DNA from: JAGNNV01 sp031412915
GTDB lineage: Bacteria; Acidobacteriota; Vicinamibacteria; Fen-336; JAGNNV01
Length of the DNA stretch: 64,000 nt
Reading direction: 5' to 3'
Assembly (NCBI GenBank): GCA_031412915.1
Contig: JANODX010000286.1
Span: 8,540-72,539 of the forward strand
In this document: piece by piece, positions 26,586-33,659 of the stretch
Numbering within the stretch: the first letter of the stretch is position 1
Layout of the letters: each line of letters opens with the position of its first letter
The notes under the pieces: generated by a model
What the model was told of the DNA's origin: nothing
The model's database searches: none
What the model saw: only the letters and a program-made list of their open reading frames with translations
Made by a program: the position numbers and the translations under genes

Positions 26586-27821
26586 ATGCGAATTCCTCTC
26601 GACCTCTCGATCGCTGTTCGCTACCTGCTCAAGCGCCAGGGCGGAGGATTCCTCACCGTGATCGCCACGATCGCGGTTCTAGGGGTGGCGGTCGGGGTGA
26701 TGGCCCTCTTTATCGCCCTCGGCCTGATGACCGGCCTCCAGGGCGAAATTCGCAGCCGCATTCTGGGAACCACCGCCCACGTTTCGGTCTTCCGGTCGCG
26801 CGGCGAGGCCTTCGACGACCCGACGGGGGTCGCGGCAGCGGTCTCCCGGGCGCCGGGCGTTCTGGGCGCGGCCCCCGCCTTCTACGGCAAGGCTCTGGTT
26901 TCCTCTCCCTCCTCTCAGTGGGTGGCCACCATCAAAGGTATCAGCGGCTCCGAAGGCAAGGTCACGGACCTCCCGAAGCACGTGAGCGAGGGTTCAATCG
27001 ATGACCTGCAGCCCCAGGGGGAGGGCTTCCCCGGCATTCTGCTCGGGCGCGAGATGGCGACCAAGCTGGCGGTGGGAACCGGCGACATCGTCACCCTCAC
27101 CATTCCCCGCGGACGCCTCACCCCTTTCGGCCCCATGCCGCAGGTTGCGAAGTTCCGCGTCGCCGGTTTCGTGAAGACCGGTTTGTTCGAATTCGACGAC
27201 GGCTGGGCCTGGATATCGCTTCTCGAGGCCGAACGCCTGCTCGCGCCCTCGGGCTCGGGCTCGGTCCTCGTCGAAGCGCGGCTCAAGGATATGTATGCGG
27301 TCGACGTCGCGGAAGCCGAGATCATCGAGGTTGTGGGACCTGGGTACGTGACCTCGGACTGGATCGAGACGAACCGCAGTCTCTTCGAAGCCCTGAAGCT
27401 CGAGAAGATCGCCATCGCCCTGACCATCGGTCTCATCATGCTGGTCGCCGCCATCAATATCGTGGCCACCCTCATCATCATGGTCACGGAGAAGCGGCGG
27501 AGCATCGCGGTTCTGATGTCGCTCGGTGCGACACGGGCGCTGATCCGTCGGGTCTTCGTCTGGCAGGGCGCGATTCTGGGTCTGGTCGGAACCCTGGTGG
27601 GGGCGGCGACCGGAGCCGCCGCCTGCGTGGTGATGGACCGGTTTCAGCTGATCCGGATCCCGGCGGACGTCTATCAGGTGGCTTACCTGCCCTTCAAGCT
27701 CCTGCCCACCGACGCTGGATTCGTGGTCATGGGCGCATTCCTCGTGAGCCTGGTGGCGACCCTGTACCCGGCGGGGAAGGCGGCGTCCCTTCAACCGACC
27801 GAGGGGCTCCGGGCCGAATGA
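26586..27821 (+). CDS. lolC: LolC/LolE-type ABC transporter permease
   Basis: 411 residues from ATG 26586; an in-frame ATG at 26562 would add eight residues, and neither has a clear ribosome site. It has one N-terminal membrane helix (FLTVIATIAVLGVAVGVMALFIALG), a large periplasmic domain of about 220 residues, and three C-terminal helices including AINIVATLIIMVTEKRRSIAVL. This FtsX/MacB-like layout is that of LolC/E, which extracts mature lipoproteins from the inner membrane for transfer to LolA. The LolD ATPase gene follows with a 4-bp overlap. No separate second permease lies here, so a homodimer (LolF-like) or a distant partner is implied. Confidence 0.82.
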   Translation: MRIPLDLSIAVRYLLKRQGGGFLTVIATIAVLGVAVGVMALFIALGLMTGLQGEIRSRILGTTAHVSVFRSRGEAFDDPTGVAAAVSRAPGVLGAAPAFYGKALVSSPSSQWVATIKGISGSEGKVTDLPKHVSEGSIDDLQPQGEGFPGILLGREMATKLAVGTGDIVTLTIPRGRLTPFGPMPQVAKFRVAGFVKTGLFEFDDGWAWISLLEAERLLAPSGSGSVLVEARLKDMYAVDVAEAEIIEVVGPGYVTSDWIETNRSLFEALKLEKIAIALTIGLIMLVAAINIVATLIIMVTEKRRSIAVLMSLGATRALIRRVFVWQGAILGLVGTLVGAATGAAACVVMDRFQLIRIPADVYQVAYLPFKLLPTDAGFVVMGAFLVSLVATLYPAGKAASLQPTEGLRAE

Positions 27822-28501
27822 GCGCTCTGGTCCTCGAGGCCAGGAACCTCTGGAAGGCCTACCAGGGGCCGACGGGGTCGATCGACGTTCTCAAGGGCGT
27901 CGACCTCAAAGTGGCGCGCGGCGAAGTGGTGGCCCTGGTAGGTGCTTCGGGGGTGGGGAAATCGACGCTCCTGAACGTTCTCGGTTCTCTCGATTCCCCC
28001 GACCAGGGCGAAGCCCTTCTGGCCGGAGTCTCTCTTTCCGGGGCCACCGCGTCGGGGCGCGCGCGGATCAGGAACGAGGCCATCGGCTTTGTGTTCCAGT
28101 TCCATCACCTGCTGCCCGAATTCACCGCGATCGAGAACGTCGCCATCAAGCTGCGGCTGCGCGGGATCGCGAAGCCCCACGCCCTGGCCGAAGCCCGCGT
28201 CCTCCTCGAGCGCTTCGGTCTGCAGGCTCGCCTCCACCACGCGCCGGATGCGCTGTCCGGCGGAGAGCAGCAAAGGGTGGCGGTGGCGCGGGCACTTCTG
28301 GGGGACCCTCAGGTTCTGCTCGCCGACGAGCCAACCGGGAACCTCGATCCGCGCACCGCCCTGGCCCTCTTCGAGGAACTGCGCACGGTCGCGCGCGAGC
28401 GCGGCATCGCGATTCTCTGGGCCACCCACAACGAGGCTCTCGCGAAGCGCAGCGATCGCATCCTGCGCCTGCAGGACGGTCAATTGGCGCCCGCGTCCTG
28501 A
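27818..28501 (+). CDS. lolD: Lipoprotein-releasing ABC ATPase LolD
   Basis: 227 residues. Walker A is GASGVGKSTLLN, the Q-loop is in GFVFQFHHLLPEFTA, the signature is LSGGEQQRVAVARAL, and Walker B is VLLADEPTGNLD. The FQFHHLLPEF and DEPTGNLD strings are typical of the LolD/MacB ATPase family. It powers the adjacent permease, with which it overlaps by ATGA. Several genes in this window encode lipoproteins that such a system would sort. Confidence 0.9.
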   Translation: MSALVLEARNLWKAYQGPTGSIDVLKGVDLKVARGEVVALVGASGVGKSTLLNVLGSLDSPDQGEALLAGVSLSGATASGRARIRNEAIGFVFQFHHLLPEFTAIENVAIKLRLRGIAKPHALAEARVLLERFGLQARLHHAPDALSGGEQQRVAVARALLGDPQVLLADEPTGNLDPRTALALFEELRTVARERGIAILWATHNEALAKRSDRILRLQDGQLAPAS

Positions 28502-28526
28502 CCAGACTGCCGGCCTCGGTCTCGAG

Positions 28527-28847
28527 TTACGGCTTTACCGGTTCCACCGCCGGCGCGTTCCGCAGGGCCTGGGAAATGTTGTACTTCAGCTCGGGGGCGA
28601 GCTTCGTCACCTTGAAGTCGGGCACCGCCTTCACCCGACAGGCGAGGCCGGTCATGGTTCGGCCCGCCACCTCATACTTGACCTCGCAGTATCGGCACTC
28701 CGCATTCCAGCAGTAGCCGCCGGTTCCGACCTCGGGGGCGACATACTGAAGCTGACGCAGCAGGATGTTGTTCTCGGGAACCTCGAATCGCTTTCCGAGC
28801 ACGTCGATGGGTATGAGTTTGTCGTAGGGCTCGTACAGGTCGGCCAT
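28527..28847 (-). CDS. Small [2Fe-2S] ferredoxin-like protein
   Basis: 106 residues from ATG 28847. The longer frame starts inside the neighbouring promoter region and is not used. Cysteines 46, 51 and 54 form C-x4-C-x2-C (YCWNAECRYC) and Cys70 (GLACRV) is the fourth. This is the plant-type [2Fe-2S] pattern with a shorter last spacer than usual (15 residues instead of nearly 30). No partner enzyme is adjacent. It diverges from a P-loop gene with about 40 bp between the starts, so the promoters overlap. An electron-transfer role is inferred. Confidence 0.65.
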   Translation of the reverse strand: MADLYEPYDKLIPIDVLGKRFEVPENNILLRQLQYVAPEVGTGGYCWNAECRYCEVKYEVAGRTMTGLACRVKAVPDFKVTKLAPELKYNISQALRNAPAVEPVKP

Positions 28848-28888
28848 GGGGAATGATAAGGTGCCTGCCCGGTAAAGTACGCCCTGCA

Positions 28889-29437
28889 ATGAAGATCGCG
28901 TTCGTGGGCTCGCACGGCGTAGGAAAGACGACACTCTGCTTCGATCTGGCCGCGCAATTGAAGCGGCGCGGCATCAACGCCGACATGGTGAAGGAGGTGG
29001 CGCGGGCCTCGCCTCTGCCCGTCAACCGCAAGACCTCGCGCGAGTCCCAGCTCTGGATCCTCACCACCCAGGTCGCCGAGGAGATCCGAGCCGCGTCGCA
29101 CTCCGAGGTGGTGATTTGCGACCGGGCCGCCCTCGACAATTACGCGTACTTCTTCCTCGCCTGCGGTCGCGACCCCGCGGTGGAGAAGTTCGTGGAGATG
29201 TGGATGAAGACCTACGACCTGCTCATCCGGGTTCCCGTGGTCGCCGAGGTTCCGGAGGACGGCTTCCGGGACACCGATCTCCTGTTCGTGCACGAAATCG
29301 ACAAGAAGGTGAAGGCGCTGCTTCTGGCGAGCCAGGCGTCCTTCCTGGATCTCCAGGCTGTGCCCCGAAAGCAATGGTCGGAAGCCGCGCTCGAAGGAGC
29401 CCTCACCCATCCGAGCCTGCGGCAGGGACGGCTCTAG
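28889..29437 (+). CDS. P-loop ATPase / nucleotide-kinase-like protein
   Basis: 182 residues from ATG 28889. The Walker A motif GSHGVGKTTL is at residues 7-16, directly after the first strand (MKIAFV). EVVICDRAALDNYAYF (aspartate and arginine after a hydrophobic strand) resembles the DR..LD motif of thymidylate-kinase-like and NadR-like AAA ATPases. No lid domain is clear, so the substrate is not predicted. A TAAAGT sequence ends 10 bp before the ATG and there is no ribosome site. The TAG stop lies inside the left terminal repeat of the fold-back element that follows. Confidence 0.6.
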   Translation: MKIAFVGSHGVGKTTLCFDLAAQLKRRGINADMVKEVARASPLPVNRKTSRESQLWILTTQVAEEIRAASHSEVVICDRAALDNYAYFFLACGRDPAVEKFVEMWMKTYDLLIRVPVVAEVPEDGFRDTDLLFVHEIDKKVKALLLASQASFLDLQAVPRKQWSEAALEGALTHPSLRQGRL

Positions 29438-29602
29438 CAGCCCGTGGTGAAAGTCCGCCGGCATTCGACGAACGCTGCATCCCGTCTGGACTTCTTCGCT
29501 CAGACGCCCGAATATTCGCGATATTCGGGCGCTTCGGCTCATCGCCAGCCGGGCGCATCGCTCGTCTCGGTGCCGCGGCCGACTTTCACCACGGGCTGCT
29601 AG
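29434..29602. mobile_element. 169-bp MITE-like fold-back element
   Basis: Perfect 22-bp terminal inverted repeats, CTAGCAGCCCGTGGTGAAAG followed by TC at 29434-29455 and their complement at 29581-29602. A central palindrome with arms CGCCCGAATAT lies at 29505-29531. The bases between are also partly complementary, so the whole could form one long imperfect hairpin. No reading frame of note is inside. It has the features of a miniature inverted-repeat transposable element and supplies the stop codon region of the preceding gene. Confidence 0.75.
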
Positions 29603-29627
29603 GCCCGGACCTTGATAACCTCCGTCC

Positions 29628-30080
29628 ATGACCATCATGGAGAGAGTCACCGCGGACACCGTGACAGCGATGAAGGCGAAGGACCAGCCGCGGGTGGAGG
29701 CCCTGCGTCTGCTGAAGTCGGAGCTCAAGAAGAAAGAGATCGACAAGCGGTCGCCCCTCGATGAGGCCGAGGCGCAGAAAGTGATCGAGAGCCTGGCCAA
29801 GCAAAGGCAGGATTCGATCGAGCAGTTTGGGAAGGCCGGCCGAAGCGAGCTGGTCGCCCGGGAACAGGCGGATCTCGCCATTCTGCAGGGCTTCCTCCCC
29901 GAAGGGGCGACCGACGAGGAGATCCGGGAGGAAGTCGATAAGGCGGCCGCGGCTCTGGGCGCCCCGACCGCGAAGGACATGGGTGCGGTGATGAAGGGGG
30001 CACTCGCCGCCCTCAAGCTGACCGGCAAGGTCGTCGATGGAAAGAAAGTCAGCGAAGCCGTGAAGGCGCGCCTCGCGTAG
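29628..30080 (+). CDS. yqeY: GatB/YqeY domain protein
   Basis: 150 residues, usual YqeY length, from ATG 29628 (ATG 29637 also possible). Typical phrases are MKAKDQPRVEALRLLKSELKKKEID, LAKQRQDSIEQFGKAGR and a C-terminal TAKDMGAVMKG. The domain is related to the tRNA-binding tail of amidotransferase GatB. Free YqeY proteins are thought to interact with tRNA, but their role is not settled. It is probably independent of nagZ, which starts 17 bp later. Confidence 0.88.
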   Translation: MTIMERVTADTVTAMKAKDQPRVEALRLLKSELKKKEIDKRSPLDEAEAQKVIESLAKQRQDSIEQFGKAGRSELVAREQADLAILQGFLPEGATDEEIREEVDKAAAALGAPTAKDMGAVMKGALAALKLTGKVVDGKKVSEAVKARLA

Positions 30081-30097
30081 GCCGAAGCGTCAAAGCG

Positions 30098-31195
30098 ATG
30101 GGAAGAGATCGAGTTTCACGCGCCGCGACCCGGGTCATGGTGGGGTTCGACGGCCAGGTTGCGAGCGACCACGCCAAACGAATGATCCGCGATTTCCGCG
30201 TGCAGTCCCTGATCCTGTTCAAGCGCAATATCGATACGCCGGCCCAGGTCGCCGAACTGGTCCGCGAGCTTCAGGGCCTGGCCCTGGAGGCGGGCTATGC
30301 GCGGCCGTTGCTCCTGGCCATCGACCAGGAAGGCGGGCGGGTTCAGCGTTTGCGCGAGCCCTGGACGGTCTGGCCGGCGATCCGGAGGCTGGGCGAACTC
30401 GATTCCGAGGACCTGGTGCGGCGCATGGCCGAGGCGATCGCCAGCGAGCTTTCGGCCTGCGGCATCGCCCTCGATTTCGCTCCCGTGGTGGATGTGGACA
30501 CCAATCCCAAAAACCCGATCATCGGCGATCGGTCCTTTGGATCCGATCCCGAACACGTGGGCAGACTCGGGGCCGTCTTTGTCGGCGCCCTGCAGGCCAA
30601 AGGAGTCGCGGCCTGCGCGAAGCACTTTCCCGGGCACGGCGATACCGACATGGACTCCCACCTCGACCTGCCCATGGTCGAGCATTCCCGATCGAGGCTC
30701 GACGCGGTCGAGCTCGTGCCCTTCAGGAAGGCCATCGCCGCGAAGGTGGCCGCGATCATGACCGCACACATCGTGGTTCGGGAGCTCGACGAGAACGTCC
30801 CGGCAACACTCTCCCCCCATATCGTGACCACGCTTCTGCGCGGCGAACTGGGTTACCAGGGCGTGGTGGTGGCGGACGACCTCGAGATGAAGGCGGTCTC
30901 CGCGAACTGGCCGTTCTCGGTCTCGGCGGTCCTGGCCGCCCAGGCGGGTTGCGACCTACTCCCGGTTTGCCAGCATGAAGACGCTCAGGTGGAGGCGATC
31001 GAAGCGCTGGTTCGGGCGGAGGAAAGCGGGGAACTGCGCAAGCGGGACATCGACGACTCTCTGCTAAGAATCGAGGCCATGATCGACAAGTACACCCTGC
31101 CCTATTCGGAGCCCACGCCCAAGGCCGCGATCGCCGCGGCCGGCCGAACCGAGTTCCGTCTGCTGGCCGCCGAAATAGGCGGTCTACCTCTGTGA
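30098..31195 (+). CDS. nagZ: Beta-N-acetylhexosaminidase (GH3), peptidoglycan recycling
   Basis: 365 residues from ATG 30098 (ATG 30137 also possible). GH3 landmarks are AIDQEGGRVQRLREPW, FAPVVDVDTNPKNPIIGDRSFG, the acid/base loop KHFPGHGDTDMDSHLDLP and the nucleophile region VVADDLEMKAV. NagZ removes N-acetylglucosamine from muropeptides in the cytoplasm. The next two genes encode an LD-carboxypeptidase and Mpl, which handle later steps of the same recycling route. The stop overlaps the next start by GTGA, so all three form one operon. Confidence 0.92.
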   Translation: MGRDRVSRAATRVMVGFDGQVASDHAKRMIRDFRVQSLILFKRNIDTPAQVAELVRELQGLALEAGYARPLLLAIDQEGGRVQRLREPWTVWPAIRRLGELDSEDLVRRMAEAIASELSACGIALDFAPVVDVDTNPKNPIIGDRSFGSDPEHVGRLGAVFVGALQAKGVAACAKHFPGHGDTDMDSHLDLPMVEHSRSRLDAVELVPFRKAIAAKVAAIMTAHIVVRELDENVPATLSPHIVTTLLRGELGYQGVVVADDLEMKAVSANWPFSVSAVLAAQAGCDLLPVCQHEDAQVEAIEALVRAEESGELRKRDIDDSLLRIEAMIDKYTLPYSEPTPKAAIAAAGRTEFRLLAAEIGGLPL

Positions 31196-32145
31196 TTCGC
31201 CCGAAGGCCCTCGGTCCCGGATCGCGCGTCGCCGTCATCGCCCCGGGAGGGCGGGTGGTGAAGGAGCGGGTGGAGGAGGGATTGGACGGCCTGCGTTCGA
31301 TGGGCTTCGAACCGGTTCTGGGCGAGAATGTCTTCAAGAGAAACCTCCATCAGGCCGGGCTCGACGACGAGCGGTTGTCCGACCTCATCTGGTCTCTGAC
31401 CGACCCCGCGATCGACGGCGTGGTCTGTGCTCGCGGCGGGGAGGGGGCCACCTCTTTGCTGCCCTGGCTCGAGGCCGCGCGCGTCGAACCGCGCGTGTTC
31501 TGCGGGTATTCGGACGCGACGGCACTGCACGCCTGGCTTCAGCGCAATGGATGGGTGACGTTCTACGGGCCGATGGTGGCGGCGGAGATGGCGAGCGGTG
31601 GGTTCGACCTGAACAGCTTCATCGGCGAGGTCACGGGGGTAAGGACCGAGCACTCCATGAAGGTTCGCTTTCTCAGAGCGGGACAGGCGGAGGGTGTGCT
31701 TTCGGGAGGTTGTTTGTCCCTGCTCGCCTCCCTGGCCGGCACGGAGTGGGCTCTGCCCTGGAGCGGGCGCTCCATCCTGCTCATCGAGGATGTGTCGGAG
31801 CCGCCCTACAAGGTCCACCGCATGCTCACCCAGCTGCGGGACTCTCAATCGCTGCGCGATGTGAAGGGCATCGTCTTCGGCACGATGGCGAAGTGCGAAC
31901 CGGCGGCGGACGACGGATTCACTCTCGAAGAGGTCCTGCTGGACGCGCTCAAGGGTTTCGAGGGGCCAATCGCCATCGGCCTGCCCATCGGTCATTGCGC
32001 CGAGCCCATGCTGACTCTGCCTTTGGGGATCAAGGTTCTTCTGTCCCCCGAAGACCCGCCCGGTTCGTCCGCCCCGCCGGTCGGGCGTTTGCATCTGACC
32101 GAACTCGGCGTCGCCGAAGAAGACGTGGTCGTGCTGGAAGAATAG
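31192..32145 (+). CDS. ldcA: LD-carboxypeptidase (S66)
   Basis: 317 residues from GTG 31192. The N-terminal domain has VAVIAPGG and the nucleophile serine in FCGYSDATALHAW. CARGGEGATSLLPWL is the conserved strand before it, and the C-terminal part has LIEDVSEPPYKVHRML, with the glutamate of the catalytic triad. LdcA trims the terminal D-alanine from tetrapeptides in the cytoplasm. Here it lies between nagZ and mpl, which fits murein tripeptide salvage. Confidence 0.9.
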   Translation: MIRPKALGPGSRVAVIAPGGRVVKERVEEGLDGLRSMGFEPVLGENVFKRNLHQAGLDDERLSDLIWSLTDPAIDGVVCARGGEGATSLLPWLEAARVEPRVFCGYSDATALHAWLQRNGWVTFYGPMVAAEMASGGFDLNSFIGEVTGVRTEHSMKVRFLRAGQAEGVLSGGCLSLLASLAGTEWALPWSGRSILLIEDVSEPPYKVHRMLTQLRDSQSLRDVKGIVFGTMAKCEPAADDGFTLEEVLLDALKGFEGPIAIGLPIGHCAEPMLTLPLGIKVLLSPEDPPGSSAPPVGRLHLTELGVAEEDVVVLEE

Positions 32146-32148
32146 GCA

Positions 32149-33549
32149 TTGAAGGTGCATATTTCGGGCGTTTGCGGCACCGCGACCGCATCGCTCGCCG
32201 GCCTGCTCGTGGCCAAGGGCCACCAGGTGACCGGTTCCGACCAGGATGTCTATCCGCCCATGTCCGACGAACTCGCGCGCATGGGGGTGCCGGTCTGTTC
32301 TCCCTATTCCGCGATCAACATCCCGGAAGATGCCGAGATCGTGGTGATCGGGAACGCGCTGTCGCGAGGGAATCCCGAAGTCGAGGCGGTTCTCGATGCG
32401 AAGCGCCGGTACACGTCCCAGGCGGCGCTTCTCGCCGAAGAGTTCCTGCGCGATCGCACCTCCATCGTGGTGGCGGGAACGCACGGCAAGACCACGACCA
32501 CTTCCATGCTGACCCACGTCCTCCGGCACGCCGGTCTGGATCCCTCGTTCCTGATCGGGGGCGTGAGTCTCGACCTCGGAACGAGTTACGGCCTCGGATC
32601 CGGTCCGCATTTCGTCGTGGAAGGCGACGAGTACGACACCGCCTTCTTCGACAAGCGACCGAAGTTCGTCCACTACCTTCCGGACATCGCCATCATCGGC
32701 AATCTCGAGTTCGACCATGCCGATATCTATGCCGATCTCGCCGCCGTGCAACTGGCGTTCATCCGCCTGATGAGTGTGATACCGCGTCGCGGCCTGCTCA
32801 TCGCCGGAATCGAGAGCCCCGGGCTCGCCCTGATCCTCGGGGGAGCGAAATCCCGGGTTGCAACTTTCGCGATCGGGGACGCTCTCGGGGCCGTGTTCCA
32901 GGCGCGGGCGGTGACCCTCTCGGCCCGGGGGGCTCGGTTCGAAGTGTTCCGCGACGGGGGTCTCCTTGGCCGCATTCAAATGAGGGCGTCCGGGAACCAC
33001 AACGTCCGCAACGCCCTCGCCGCCACCGCGGCGGCCCTCGAGGCCGGGGTCTCCTTCGACCGGATCGTCGCCGCCTTCGCTGCCTTCCAAGGGGTCAAGC
33101 GACGTCTCGAGATGCGCGGGGAGGCGAAGGGGATCCGGGTCTACGACGACTTCGCCCATCATCCGACCGCGGTTCGAGAGACGGTTGCCGCTCTGCGCTC
33201 CGGGATCGACCCGGACGACCGCGTGGTGGCGATCTTCGAGCCGAGGTCGTACACCTCGCGCACCAAAGTGTTCGAGTCCGACTTCGCACGAGCCTTCGCC
33301 ACCGCCGACGAAGTGGTGATTTCCCGGGCGCATCTTCCGGGCAAGGTCCCCGAGGCCCAGCGGATCAGCGAGGAGATGCTCGTGGCCTCCATCAACCGGG
33401 AGGGCGGCCGCGCCCGGTTCATAGGCGCGGTCGATGAGATCGTGACCGAAATGGCGGGAGGGCTCCGTTCCGGCGACCATGTGCTGATCCTCTCCAACGG
33501 CGCATTCGGCGGGATCCACGAGAAGTTGCTCGAAGCGTTGCGCAGCTGA
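32149..33549 (+). CDS. mpl: UDP-N-acetylmuramate:murein tripeptide ligase
   Basis: 466 residues from TTG 32149. It has the Mur ligase layout: the N-terminal SGVCGTATASLAGLLVAKGH, the ATP loop VVAGTHGKTTTTSML, the conserved VVEGDEYDTAFFDKRPKF and HNVRNALAATAAA, and the C-terminal YDDFAHHPTAVRETV. The EGDEYDTAFFDKRPKF string is characteristic of Mpl rather than MurC. It reattaches recovered L-Ala-gamma-D-Glu-DAP to UDP-MurNAc. It ends the nagZ-ldcA-mpl operon. Confidence 0.92.
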   Translation: MKVHISGVCGTATASLAGLLVAKGHQVTGSDQDVYPPMSDELARMGVPVCSPYSAINIPEDAEIVVIGNALSRGNPEVEAVLDAKRRYTSQAALLAEEFLRDRTSIVVAGTHGKTTTTSMLTHVLRHAGLDPSFLIGGVSLDLGTSYGLGSGPHFVVEGDEYDTAFFDKRPKFVHYLPDIAIIGNLEFDHADIYADLAAVQLAFIRLMSVIPRRGLLIAGIESPGLALILGGAKSRVATFAIGDALGAVFQARAVTLSARGARFEVFRDGGLLGRIQMRASGNHNVRNALAATAAALEAGVSFDRIVAAFAAFQGVKRRLEMRGEAKGIRVYDDFAHHPTAVRETVAALRSGIDPDDRVVAIFEPRSYTSRTKVFESDFARAFATADEVVISRAHLPGKVPEAQRISEEMLVASINREGGRARFIGAVDEIVTEMAGGLRSGDHVLILSNGAFGGIHEKLLEALRS

Positions 33550-33659
33550 GCCCCGGGGTTCCTCGGCTCAACAACGCCCCGTCGAATTGTGGTATGACAC
33601 TCCCCATGAAGACGTTGGGGATCGTCCCCGGGCAGGGCCAAACAGTCTCAAGAGGAGTT

